A stretch of DNA of 64,000 nt from positions 75,620,539 through 75,684,538 of the forward strand of contig CM042151.1 in the NCBI GenBank assembly GCA_023376005.1, read 5' to 3'. The notes under the pieces were generated by a model. It did not search any database, had not been told where the DNA came from, and saw only the letters and a program-made list of their open reading frames with translations. Positions 53,612-63,790 of the stretch are shown piece by piece (the stretch's first letter is position 1; each line of letters opens with the position of its first letter). This DNA comes from Doryteuthis pealeii. Its lineage: Eukaryota; Mollusca; Cephalopoda; Myopsida; Loliginidae. The position numbers and the translations under genes are program-made.

Positions 53612-54793
53612 TCTTATTATAATGGAGATTGTGGGTTTGTATGTCTGTAACCGAAACTATATTACCATTCAAGTCACAATTCCCTTTGTTATTTACATCA
53701 CATTCTCCATGATTTTATTTTTATTTAAACCTTAATTATTAATAAAATTGTTTTACATCATTAAGACTGTTGACCATATCTACATGATATTTTCCATGTA
53801 CCACACTTGTACGGGTCAGGCACCAGGCCCTATTAACGTGGGACCACCCACAAAACGAAGCTCGTGTGGCGGGTGAAAAATTGCGTTGATCCCGTCGGCA
53901 TTCCCCCTCAAGGGGGCGCCTCAGGCACTGGGCAATAAACCCAGCCCTGCCCCTTTAAATCGAGGGGGCAGGTGTTGCCTGGGGGGATGGCCCCCTGGGA
54001 TCGACGCCGTTAATTATAGCAATGGTCCAGAGGCCGAAGCCACTGTTGACCATATCTACATGGTATTTACCGCATACCCCACTTGTACGGGTCAGGCACA
54101 AAGTCCCTATTAACGTGGGACCACCCACGAGCCGAAGCTCATGGAGTGGCAGGTGAAAAATTGCGTCGATCCCATCGGCATTCCCCCTCAAGGGGGGCGC
54201 CTCAGGCACTGGGCAATAAACCCAGCCCTGCCCCTTTAAATCAAGGGGGCAGGTGTTGTCTGGGATCGACGCCGTTAATTATAGCAATGGTCCAGAGGCC
54301 GAAACCACTGTTGACCATATCTACATATTGATAACATGCAATTGTATTTATATATACAAGAAAATAGCGGTTTACAGTGTGAATTGGCAGACTAATTTGC
54401 ATATTGATCTTGAAAATTTGATTTTAATAAATATATGCTTAGTATTATTGATTTCTAATTGTTTGGTTTTATATTAATGAATATGAGCAAAAATCTCGGA
54501 GATAAATCTTAAAAGAAATCCATTGACAAGAAGAAATAACTGTAATATTATTCTTTACTTCCTATTTTAACTAAATAGTTAAATTAGGAAAATTTACCAA
54601 TGAAAGACGGGAGTAAGGGAAAATGATGGAAGAGTTAGTTTCAAAGTTGTTCTATTTTTCAATCATACCCCCTCTGTTCTAAATATTTTTTATCTGAATT
54701 CTTATTCAGTTTCATTAGCCTTTCTAATTTAACATGATATTTTATTATATTAAAACTTAAATACTTGCACCGGAGGGTGCATATATTTGCTAG
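53612..54793 (+). mobile_element. Non-autonomous Helitron, copy 3, with dimeric GC-rich insertion
   Basis: A|TCTTATTATAATGGAG start, GCACC-GGA-GGGTGC hairpin (one C lost), CTAG|T end. It is colinear with copy 1 except for a 541-bp insert at 53772-54312. Confidence 0.85.
53772..54312. repeat. GC-rich tandem dimer inside the Helitron (276 + 265 bp)
   Basis: GACCATATCTACAT occurs at 53772, 54048 and 54313, although the other Helitrons hold it once. Between them are two copies of a GC-rich unit (CACTTGTACGGGTCAGGCAC, GTGGGACCACCCAC, CTGGGCAATAAACCCAG, GATCGACGCCGTTAATTATA). Family unknown. Confidence 0.9.
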
Positions 54794-54809
54794 TAAATTC
54801 TGATATAGA

Positions 54810-55270
54810 TAAATTATAATGTAATGTTATAAATATAATTATTCTAATAATAATAAATTATTAATATATTACATTATCTAATATAATATAATATCTAATA
54901 TCCAATATTAGATATATAATATAGATATATAATATCTAATATATAATATCTAATAATAAATATATAATATCTAATATCAGATATATAATATCTAATATCT
55001 AATAATAGATATAGAATATAGAATATCTAATAATAGATATAGAATATAGAATATCTAATAATAGATATAGAATATAGAATATCTAATAATAGATATAGAA
55101 TATAGAATATCTAATAATAGATATAGAATATAGAATATCTAACATATATAATAGATATATAATATAGAATATATAATATTATCTAATATTATCATAATAT
55201 ATTATTAGTAATAATAATTATTCTAATATAAATAAATTATAATGTAATGTTATAAATATAATTATAAATT
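54810..55270. repeat. AT satellite, 28-bp unit with direct-repeat flanks
   Basis: TCTAATAATAGATATAGAAT then ATAGAATA repeats about five times at 54998-55142. AAATTATAATGTAATGTTAT then AAATATAATTA flanks it at 54810 and 55230. Confidence 0.9.
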
Positions 55271-55379
55271 ATTGTAATAATATAAATTTTAATATAAATT
55301 CTGATTTTCATTAATAAATATCATATATACATTGATTACTGGGACCAATGTGTTTGTGATCCAGGCATTTTGGTTGTTG

Positions 55380-55745
55380 TGCAAAAATTAATGTAACTTT
55401 GAAATTAACTGTTAAGTTTTTAAGGTCCATTCCTTGGCCTTATAGTAGAAGCGCTTATCTGGTGGAATCCTTGATAAAGAGTCCGTCCACAATGTGAATC
55501 CTTTGGTTACTAAAGTGTTCTCAGTTACTGGTAATCTTATAAGTCCTTCGAGAATATTGGTACAAATCCGGCAATCCTATGTGTGTCCGTCCTCACTGAG
55601 TGCAGTTTTAATTATGACCAATGTGAGGGGGGGGGGTTAAGTATTCTATCAGGCCAGTAGTATTGCTAGTGATTGGTTACAAGAGTCAATCACGTGACCT
55701 TGGCTAGTCTATAAATAGAGGTGGGTATTTAGAGCACATCCTATA
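55380..55745 (+). mobile_element. LTR-B-like repeat, copy 3
   Basis: Matches copy 2 through AGGTCCATTCCTTGGCC, ATTATGACCAATG and CTAGTCTATAAATAGAGG (a near-perfect TATA box at 55711). It is interrupted at its 3' side by SINE-H at 55758. Confidence 0.55.
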
Positions 55746-55899
55746 TCAAAATAATCCGGGCACCTCACGTGGTGTAATGGTTAGCAATCTTGCTTCGCAA
55801 ACCATTGTTAGTGAGTTCGATTCTCATTGGGAGCCCCATACTTCTGGCCTTGTGCCATATCTAAGCTAAGCTTAGTAAATAACTATATCAAAATAATCC
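55741..55899 (+). repeat. SINE-H with perfect 17-bp TSD
   Basis: CTATATCAAAATAATCC at 55741-55757 and 55883-55899 flank a 125-bp element with tRNA-like head: GTGGTGTAATGGTTAGC (A box) and GAGTTCGATTCTC (B box). It ends TAAGCTAAGCTTAGTAAATAA. It is inserted in LTR-B copy 3. Confidence 0.9.
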
Positions 55900-55984
55900 C
55901 AACATTAACTCATTGCTTATTTTAAACCGCGCACAGCAGCTCTCCCACAAAGTACAAAAACTGATGTTTAGTTCATTATAATTG

Positions 55985-56215
55985 AAGCAGAAGGGCTTAG
56001 ATTAGAATAATAATTGGACTTTATTTGAATAGCACACACCATTCTTGTGTAGTTCCCATCTAGTTTTTCTCCAAACGTTTCATTAGATACCAGGTGGTGC
56101 AACCCTACAGTAGTATTGACACGGCAACAGCTAATAATAAAAAAAATAGTATCAAGCAATAGAATTGGTGTTCCAAGAGATTTAGGAATGCAGAGAGGTC
56201 TTTTATTTGCTCACT
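55985..56215 (-). pseudogene. LINE C-terminal tail, family I
   Basis: The minus strand reads GLHHLVSNETFGEKLDGNYT then RMV, and in a neighbouring frame GCTTWYLMKRLEKKLDGNYT. The KLDGNYTRM motif is diagnostic of this LINE tail. Confidence 0.85.
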
Positions 56216-56374
56216 TGTCCCAATGTGTTTAAAAAAAGAATTTATAAAATTATTGCACCAAGTGAACTACTCAGATTCAGGAGCATATTTCATGAAATTA
56301 TGTGGGTTTTTTTTATTGTTTTTATTTTATTTTAGATAAATTGAAATTTTTTATTTTAATAGAATCAAAAATTA

Positions 56375-56770
56375 GAAGAGGATTTCATCATCATCATCAT
56401 CATCATCATCAAATTGTGCTGACAGCACAGATTCCCATGACTCTCTCTCGACACTCATCCCTATTGGTCATCACTCCTGACAGGTCCTCATATCAGCCAG
56501 TATCCACACAGAGCTGAGCAATGAAAGTTTCTATTGGTCAGCCTACTCTGGTATGTCCATGTGTAGTGTTGTCCACATGAAAACATCACTGATGAGTTTG
56601 TCCTTAATTCCCCAGCAATGTTCAGCATATCATGTTCATCTTACTTGGATGGTTTGTGTGATAGAAGGTAAGTGGCCATATAACTACATTTTTGTGGAGT
56701 GCTGCTTCTAGGATTTGTTCAAGACAACACACAGCATCCTTGTGTAGATGGGAATCTAGCTTTTTTTCAC
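56375..56770 (-). pseudogene. LINE C-terminal tail and 3' microsatellite, family I
   Basis: The minus strand reads THGHTRVG, ETFIAQLCVDTG, DLSGVMTNRDECRERVMG and ICAVSTI, then runs into (GAT)n (56388-56411 on the plus strand as ATC). The upstream KLD segment is frameshifted. Confidence 0.8.
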
Positions 56771-56784
56771 AAGCATATCCTTAA

Positions 56785-56925
56785 AGTAAAGTGGGGAGCT
56801 GTGGCGCTCCATCTCAACAAAAACGATCTCCCTGGTCTATCGTTAGCGAAAAGGGGATAGACTCCCTCACTGTCTGGCTGATACCGACAATAGCCCACCC
56901 CGCCAACTTGACTTACTTATAAAGG
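56785..56925 (+). repeat. SINE-B body fragment
   Basis: TAAAGTGGGGAGCTGTGGCG, CTCCCTGGTCTATCG, GGGGATAGACTCCC and GATACCGACAATAG. The head is missing. Confidence 0.75.
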
Positions 56926-57074
56926 AGGAGGAGAAGGAGAAAGAGCTCTCAAAATTAAAATAGTTTTTGTTAATAAACAATTCCAAACGATGTTCAATTT
57001 ACAAAGGATTCTGAAAAAAACAAATATTTTGCTTTGTTTTTTGAATTTCTTTTCAAAAACATTTCCCGTATTGA

Positions 57075-57683
57075 ACTAGAAGCTGCTACCTGGCATTGTC
57101 TGGGTACAGGGGTATTATAAAAAATTAGTCTCACAGATCCATTGATTGTTTTTGTCTTACATAATTGATTTATGTTTTAATCATGAACGCAACCAATAAC
57201 TTTCTCTTTTCTTACTCTTCAAATCCTAATTGTTAAATAAAATAATATATAAATAAAATCTTCATTATTTTTACACAAAAAGCAAGCTATGGTGATAGTG
57301 AATATGCATATATATTTACATCGTCATTAATAGTTTTATTTACGTAGTTTCATCCAGGCATAGCAATAGTATAATCTTTACAGATCACTGCCATCCCTCA
57401 CAATCCTACAACTCCATCACCAGAACTGTGTAAAATATTCAAAATAATTATTTTATTAATAATTAATAGAAACACGCAACATTTTATTTGAAGGGGACAG
57501 AACTAAGTTTCCATTTCAAATTGTTTTATTTTTTTTTACTCTTTTAATAAATTTGGTGATTTTACTTACTTGTGATACAGACCCTCTGACGGTGAATTTT
57601 TAATTCCCCTCCCCTCTCACAAAATCTTTCAAAAATTTATTTTTACACTGCCTGGGGGAGGGGGTGATTTTTTTTTTTGTTAG
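57075..57683 (+). mobile_element. Helitron-like family E, copy 2
   Basis: GCTACCTGGCATTGTCTGGG at the 5' side corresponds to the hairpin of copy 1. ACATTTTATTTGAAGGGGAC, CAGAACTAAGTTTCC and a degraded end TGTTAG at 57678-57683 match. Confidence 0.5.
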
Positions 57684-57689
57684 TAAAAG

Positions 57690-58460
57690 TAAAGTAGGCA
57701 GAGAAGCCCAAAGTTGGTATGAAGTCATCCCTTTTTCAGTAGTGCTTGACCAGCAAGATTGTTTTAGGATCTGAGTGCAAGAGTATAGCATCTGAGGTGG
57801 AGTGCCACACCTATCAGATAGTGAGGAAGTTCAGTAGTGCTTGACCAGCAAGATTGTTTTAGCATCTGAGGTGGAGTGCCACACCTATCGGATAGTGAGG
57901 AAGTCATCCCTTATTCAGTAGTGCTTGACCAGCAAGATTGTTTTAGCATCTGAGGTGGAGTGCCACACCTATCAGCGGATAGTGAGGAAGTCATCCCCTT
58001 TTCAGTAGTGCTTGACCAGCAAGATTGTTTTAGCATCTGAGGTGGAGTGCCACACCTATCAGCCAGATAGTGAGGAAGTCATCCCCTTTTCAGTAGTGCT
58101 TGACCAGCAAGATTGTTTTAGCATCTGAGGTGGAGTGCCACACCTATCAGCCAGATAGTGAGGAAGTCATCCCTTATTCAGTAGTGCTTGACCAGCAAGA
58201 TTGTTTTATCATCCGGATAGTGAGGAAGTCATCCCTTATTCAGTAGTGCTTGACCAGCAAGATTGTTTTAACATCTAAGATGGAGTGCCACACCTATCAG
58301 CCAGATAGTGAGGAAGTCATCCCCTTTTCAGTAGTGCTTGACCAGCAAGATTGTTTTAGCATCTGAGGTGGAGTGCCACACCTATCAGCCAGATAGTGAG
58401 GAAGTCATCCCTTATTCAGTAGTGCTTGACCAGCAAGATTGTTTTAGGATCTGAGGATAA
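57690..58460 (-). repeat. 88-bp satellite, 9 copies, derived from SINE-B
   Basis: CAGTAGTGCTTGACCAGCAA starts at 57737, 57832, 57916, 58003, 58091, 58179, 58241, 58329 and 58417. The unit (CATCCCCTTTTCAGTAGTGC, GATTGTTTTAGCATCTGAGG, TGGAGTGCCACACCTATCAG) is the central part of minus-strand SINE-B, which reads TATCCCCTTTTCACTAGCGC, TAGCATCTGAGGTGGAGC elsewhere. Confidence 0.95.
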
Positions 58461-58501
58461 TAAATGATGGGAACTATGTCAATTGTTATAATACAGATTT
58501 A

Positions 58502-58585
58502 TTCTTAATGGATGTCTCACATAGTGTAATGATTAACGAGCATGATTCTCACTGGGAGCCTCATACTTCTGACCTTGAGATAAAT
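58502..58585 (+). repeat. SINE-H, internally deleted
   Basis: GGATGTCTCACATAGTGTAA (head) and GATTCTCACTGGGAGCC, CATACTTCTGACCTTG. About 20 bases between the A and B boxes are missing. Confidence 0.7.
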
Positions 58586-58734
58586 TCAAAAGAATAAAGA
58601 AGAAATTTTTTTTTTATTTTGAATAAATTAAATACAAAATTTAAGCTGATTAATAGGTGTATTACCTTTCCTTAGAAGATACCCTTCTGCCTAACTGATA
58701 TATATATATCTTACATAGCTGTCAGAGACATAGG

Positions 58735-58783
<49 letters not shown>

Positions 58784-59019
58784 TGAAAGGATGAATAAAT
58801 AAAGGAAAGAATGTTGAATGGATAAAATTGATTTAATTTCAGTTACCAACACGTGTTTTGGCCAGGAGTTGGATTCATTTCCATTTTCAACTTACATATT
58901 ACTACTATAAACTGTTCATGTTCCTGACACTAATACATTATTCTATGTACTTGACATGAGACTTTGATGAGTTGTGGTGCACCTGAGCACTGTACACAAT
59001 AAATTTCATTATCATTATC

Positions 59020-59055
<36 letters not shown>

Positions 59056-59090
59056 AAATAATCCCATAATAAATGATGAGAACTATGCTG
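58585..59090. other. Simple repeats and unassigned DNA
   Basis: (TA)n at 58740-58781, then CACGTGTTTTGGCCAGGAG (58850-58868), a motif resembling the inverse of common retroelement ends, then (TA)n/(TG)n at 59020-59056. Confidence 0.5.
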
Positions 59091-59095
59091 ATTGT

Positions 59096-59490
59096 TATAA
59101 TACAGATTTATTGTTAATAGGTGCCTCACATAGTATAATGATTAATTAGCTAGACTAGTGGATCATTGATAGTGAGCTTGATTCTCACTGAGAGCCTCAT
59201 ACTTCTGTTGTTGGCACCTTTCTGTCCACTTTTTTATCGGCATCTGCGCAATTGGCTGAGCAAGCCAATCTCAGAGTGACTTTGGTGCACTGACTCCACA
59301 CAAACTGTGATGCTTGCTGGGGCTACTGTTTACTCTCCTCTCTTCTGGCTCTCTTTGCTGTAGAGGCGACTCTCCTCTCTGCCTGACTCCTCTTTGTGCT
59401 CTCCTCTCTGCCTGACTCTCCTCTCTGCGCTTTGTATAACTTTAAGGCGCCAGGCTTACTTCTGACCTTGTGCTAAACTAAGAAGAAGAA
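59096..59490 (+). repeat. SINE-H interrupted by a LINE tail
   Basis: The SINE-H head (TGCCTCACATAGTATAATGA, TTGATTCTCACTGAG) runs to CATACTTCTG (59206) and resumes at TTACTTCTGACCTTGTGC (59456). TACTTCTG is the likely TSD. Confidence 0.75.
59210..59455 (-). pseudogene. LINE C-terminal C2HC tail
   Basis: The minus strand reads ...KREPE-like basic repeats, then VESVHQSHSEIGLLSQLRRC, the CHS.IGL.SH.R.C finger seen at 52.0 kb, in partly degraded form. CTCTCCTCTCTGCCTGACT is duplicated internally. Confidence 0.7.
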
Positions 59491-59512
59491 AGAGGAAAAA
59501 CATCTTTATATA

Positions 59513-59922
59513 TCTATTAATAATGGAGATTCGCTTCCGGTTTTTGTCTGTAACAAAAACTGCGTCACTGCTTATGTCACATTACCCAACACATAATCCA
59601 ACGTCATAACATAGAATAAATATAGTCAAAATGTTAGCATGCAATGTTAGACAATCCTCATTGTTTCAATAAATAGATGCCCAACGTTACATATTTATAT
59701 ATAGATTGTTTTATTCTAATATAATATTTAAATTTATCGCAATTGTTTCACATTTCAAATTGTCTTTCTTTCTTTTTTTTTACTCCTTTAATAAATTTGA
59801 CGATTTTACATACTTATGGTACACACTCTATGACATTGAATTTTCAGCTCCCATCCCCTCAGGCAATATCTTTCAAAAAATTATTTTTACATCGCCCAGA
59901 GGGTGTCTTTTTATTTTGCTAG
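59513..59922 (+). mobile_element. Helitron-like family E, short copy (410 bp)
   Basis: A|TCTATTAATAATGGAGATTC start, CGCCC-AGA-GGGTG hairpin, and CTAG|T end at 59919-59922. Confidence 0.65.
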
Positions 59923-59942
59923 TATATATAAAGAAAGATTCA

Positions 59943-59980
59943 GTATGTATGTATGTATGTATGTATGTTTGTTTGTTTGT
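59943..59980. repeat. (GTAT)n/(GTTT)n microsatellite
   Basis: GTATGTATGTATGTATGTAT followed by GTTTGTTTGTTTG. Confidence 0.95.
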
Positions 59981-60074
59981 ACAACGAATGAGCACATGTT
60001 CTTTTACAAAGTAGAGATTGGTGGAGATCAGCAACGACTAAATTTCTATAAAATCCACACCCTATTTTTGTCTG

Positions 60075-60435
60075 GGGGGGGGGGGTAAAAAACTTTTTAC
60101 CCCTCATTTTCCATAAGAAAAGCTAAATAAAAAATATAATAAGGGTATAAATCAAGGATATATTAAAAAATTAATTTAAGAAATGATTAGAAAATAAAAC
60201 AAAATAATAAAGGATAAAACATAATAAAAATAAAATAAAAGACAAATAGGAGGAAAGAGGGGGGGGGAAGGAGGAGCTCTCAAATTAGTTTTGACAAACA
60301 AAAAGAAAAAAAGAAAAGAAAAATGCAAACAAGAAGAATAATAAAGATAAACAACTTAAAAAGAAAAAGATATAAAGAATAAAAGATAATAGAAAATATA
60401 TAGAAAAATAATTTTTATTAATCTATATAGAAATA
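60075..60435. other. Purine-rich low-complexity DNA
   Basis: Poly-G at 60074-60086 and 60260-60268, A-rich stretches with AAAAT/AAAAG motifs. No gene. Confidence 0.7.
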
Positions 60436-60439
60436 TATA

Positions 60440-61122
60440 TCTTATTATAATGGAGATTGTGTGTTTTTCTGTCTGTAACCGAAACTATATTCCTACTCAA
60501 GTCACAATTCTCTTAGTTATTGACATCACATTCTCCATGATTTTATTTTATCTAAACCTCAATTATTAATAAAATTGTCTTACATTATTAATACTGTTAA
60601 CTATGTTTACATACTGACAACATGCAATTGTATTTATATATACAACAAAATAGCGGTTTACAGTATGAATGGGAAGGCTAATTTGCATATTAATATTAAA
60701 AAATCGAATTTAATAATTATGTGCTTGGTATTATTGATTTCTAACTGTTTGGTTTTATTTTAATGAATATAAGCAAAAATCTCTTCAATGAATCTTAAAT
60801 GAAATCCATTAACAAGATAAAATAACTGTCATTTTATTCTTCACTTCCTCTTATAACTAAATACTTAAATTATTAAAAAATAACAATGAAAGACGAGAGT
60901 GATGGAAGAGTAAGTTTCAGTTGTTCCATTTTTTATTATACTCCCTCTGTTTCAAATCTTTTACCATACTCCCTCTGTTTCAAATCTTTTACCATACTCC
61001 CTCTGTTTCAAATCTTTTTATCTGTATTCTTATTTAGTTTCATTAGCCTTTCTAATTTAATACAATATTTTATTACATTAAAACTTAAATACTTGCACCC
61101 GGAGGGTGCATATATTTTCTAG
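60440..61122 (+). mobile_element. Non-autonomous Helitron, copy 4 (683 bp)
   Basis: A|TCTTATTATAATGGAG start, GCACCC-GGA-GGGTGC hairpin and CTAG|T end. Longer than copy 1 in part because CATACTCCCTCTGTTTCAAA then TCTTTTAC is triplicated (60938-61019). Confidence 0.85.
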
Positions 61123-61124
61123 TA

Positions 61125-61235
61125 TATATAAATAATTTTTATTAATCTATATATAAAAGTATATAGAAAAATAATTTTTATTAATCTATATAGAAAAATA
61201 TATAGAAAAATAATTTTTATTAATCTATATAAGTT
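61125..61235. repeat. Short tandem repeat, about 34-36 bp
   Basis: AATAATTTTTATTAATCTAT then ATAGAAAAATATATAG repeats three times, with another unit near 61460. Confidence 0.85.
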
Positions 61236-61267
61236 AAGAGTAAGGAAATGAATCCGACAGTATATGT

Positions 61268-61443
61268 ATAGATAAAAGGGTATGAAAACACACAATGTTG
61301 TTAAAATGAATATATTTTTATATCATTTTCATTGCTAATATTGACAATATTTCGATTTATAAAAAATCAATATTAGCAATGAAAATGATATAGAAATATA
61401 TTCATTTTAATAACATTGTGTGTTTTCATACCCTTTTATCTAT
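61268..61443. mobile_element. Palindromic MITE, 77-bp arms
   Basis: ATAGATAAAAGGGTATGAAA...GCTAATATTGA is mirrored with three or so mismatches by TCAATATTAGC...TTTCATACCCTTTTATCTAT. Loop about 22 bases. Confidence 0.9.
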
Positions 61444-61674
61444 ATGAAAATATGTAGAAAAATAATTTTTATTAATCTATATTTAAATATAGATAAGAGA
61501 TAAATATAGATAAGAAGTAAAGAGTTCTAGAAGACATGTTACAACATGACATCCTGCATAAGATGTAAAGAATCTCACTTCTTGGTCAATGAATGAAACT
61601 CTGACTGAGTAACCTCTTGACAGAGTATCTGCTCACAGAAAGGATTTACAGACTTAGTTGTCATGTGCAGCCCT

Positions 61675-62025
61675 CATGACAGACATATGTAATCCATGCT
61701 CACAGGAAGTGGGTGTTGTAATGGTTAAAGTCATGGGAAATGGACTTGTCGCCCCAAGTTCAAATCCTGGATGTGGTAATTGCATGACAGACATATGTAA
61801 TCCATGCTCACAGAAAGTGCGTGTTGTAATGGTTAAAGTCATGGGAAATGGACTTATTGCCCCAAGTTCAAATCCTGGATGTAGTAATTACATTTCACTT
61901 AGCGCTAATACCCTTGGGAAAGGTATGAATCACACTCTCCCTCCAGCTATGGATAAATAGTAGGGCAGATTGGGGTCTTTAACCTTGGTTAGACAACTGC
62001 TCTAGGAGAAGGAAAACTCTGAATT
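61675..62025 (+). repeat. SINE-A with duplicated tRNA-like head
   Basis: CATGACAGACATATGTAATC starts at 61675 and 61783 (108-bp period). Each unit holds GTTGTAATGGTTAAAGTCAT (A box) and CAAGTTCAAATCCTGG (B box). Only the second unit continues into the SINE-A body (TTAGCGCTAATACCC...CTATGGATAAATAGTAGG). Confidence 0.9.
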
Positions 62026-62029
62026 ACAT

Positions 62030-62320
62030 ATATAGGTGTGGGCCACACTTATGCTTCCTGAGGGCCACATGTTTGATATGTCTGTGTTACAACATGATCT
62101 TGCATGAGATGTAAAGAATCTAACAACTCTGTTAATGAATGAAGCTCATTCAATAGTGTCTCTCTGCAGAACTGAGTAACCTCATGGAAGAGTGTCTGCT
62201 CATAAATAAGCAGCAAAGCTTCCTAGTTGCCATGTTACATGAAGACTGCAGAACTGATTCTTGAAACGTTCAAAATGGCTGGATACTTTACTTGATAGTC
62301 ATTATATACCTTAAGTTCTT
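62030..62320. other. Unassigned stretch
   Basis: ACATGATCTTGCATGAGATG then TAAAGAATCTAAC (62090) is a diverged direct repeat of 61544-61575. Otherwise nothing. Confidence 0.5.
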
Positions 62321-62322
62321 TA

Positions 62323-62555
62323 CAAAAATATTTGGACCATATGACCTTTTGCGATCTCGATTCACAAGGACATTTTTTTCATTCAAACCATCAAAATCCT
62401 GTTGTTTGTTAGGGGTTAGTTTTATAATTAAAAAAACCTCTAAAAATCGTCTGTTAACAAACAACCGAATTTTGACGGTGTAAATGAAAAAAAAATGTCC
62501 ATATGAATCAAGATCGCAAAAGGGGTGCCTAAAGGTCATATGGTCCAAATATCTG
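62323..62555. mobile_element. Palindromic MITE, about 75-bp arms
   Basis: AATATTTGGACCATATGACC...GCGATCTCGATTCA...GGACATTTTTTTCATT is mirrored by AATGAAAAAAAAATGTCC...TGAATCAAGATCGC...GGTCATATGGTCCAAATATC. The right arm has a 14-bp insertion. Confidence 0.85.
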
Positions 62556-62793
62556 TCTTTAAAAAGAAAACAACAAATTCTCTTTTTGATGATTACTCAT
62601 CAGGAAATCTCCAGCACAAAACTTTGCAAACCATTTTTGACACATTTAATCATTCACAACACCTTATCCATAAACTGCACAGATTTTTATTTTGTCATTC
62701 AATTAGATAAAAGAAAATAGCATAATATATTGAAAATATATCTGATTTTTTTCCACTTTCAATGTAAAAACCAATAAACAAAAAATACAAAAA

Positions 62794-62796
<3 letters not shown>

Positions 62797-62840
<44 letters not shown>

Positions 62841-62922
62841 AATAAACAAACAGTCCACTGCTTAATAATAAAAAAAAAGAAGGTAGGCCAAACCTGGAAT
62901 GATAATCAAACATTACTGAACA

Positions 62923-62953
<31 letters not shown>
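62797..62953. repeat. Two (CA)n microsatellites
   Basis: 62797-62838 and 62924-62953. Confidence 0.95.
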
Positions 62954-62956
<3 letters not shown>

Positions 62957-62984
62957 GTGAACCAGATGAACCTGATAATAAACA

Positions 62985-63190
62985 ATACCGGTCCCTGCCA
63001 ACTCAGCACATGAGTAACACAAATTAGGTTATCTGATCAGTGCAGTAAAGTATGGAACTGACGGTAGGTGTGGTGCTCAACCTCAGCAAAAACAATCTCC
63101 CTGGTCTTGCGCTAGCGAAAAGAGTATAGACTCCCTCGATGTTCTGCTGATACCGACAATAGGCCACTCTGCCAACTTTTTTTACTTTAA
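62985..63190 (+). repeat. SINE-B body
   Basis: CCGGTCCCTGCCAACTCAGC, GTGGTGCTCAACCTCAGC, CCTGGTCTTGCGCTAGCG and GATACCGACAATAGGCC. The head upstream of the B box is missing. Confidence 0.8.
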
Positions 63191-63191
63191 C

Positions 63192-63300
63192 TATGTTACT
63201 ATAATCATCATCAAGGCATGCTGACAGCACATATTCCATTGACTCTCTCCCCATCTTTCTCTATCAATCATTGCACTTACTTAGTCCTATAGATGGCATC
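63192..63300 (-). pseudogene. LINE C-terminal tail, family I
   Basis: The minus strand reads MGRESMEYVLSACLDDDYSN, matching the ...DRERWRERV.GICAVS end of other family I copies, followed by the ATC-type end. Confidence 0.7.
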
Positions 63301-63560
63301 CAGTGCTACACACAGGGCTGGCGCATACTACCCTTGAAATTCCCGACCGGCTCCTCCACCTAATGAATTCACTGTATCTCGAATGCAAACGCTACGCCAT
63401 GACGTCCAGAGTTGTCAGTAGGGCCTCTGTGATAGAGATGATAGGATACATCTGCGAGATCTTGATAGTGCAGCAGTCACTATATGGTAACCGTACCTTT
63501 GAGAGGGAGGTGACATCGATGCCATACTGATGAAGGGAGCACATTGTAAGAGCTGGTGTT
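63300..63560. other. Unassigned, protein-like composition
   Basis: The plus strand from 63303 is open for 75 codons (MLHTGLAHTTLEIPDRLLHL...) to TGA 63528. No domain is recognised, so it is not called as a gene. Confidence 0.25.
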
Positions 63561-63790
63561 TCTTTTAGTTTTTGTGTTTGGACATTCCAGCATGCAAAAT
63601 GATGAAATTCTCTGCGACAGAACATCCCAATCTTGACACTCGTACTAATGAGACATTAGACGTATCAGTTCTTTTAGTTTTTGTATTCAGACATTCCAGC
63701 ATGCAAAATGATGAACTTCTCTGCGACAGAACATCCCAGCGTGACACTCGTACTAATGAGACATTGGACGTATCAGTTCTTGTGGAAGGC
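63558..63790. repeat. 108-bp tandem duplication
   Basis: GACATTCCAGCATGCAAAAT starts at 63582 and 63690. Both strands stay open across it, a consequence of the repeat rather than evidence for a gene. Confidence 0.9.
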
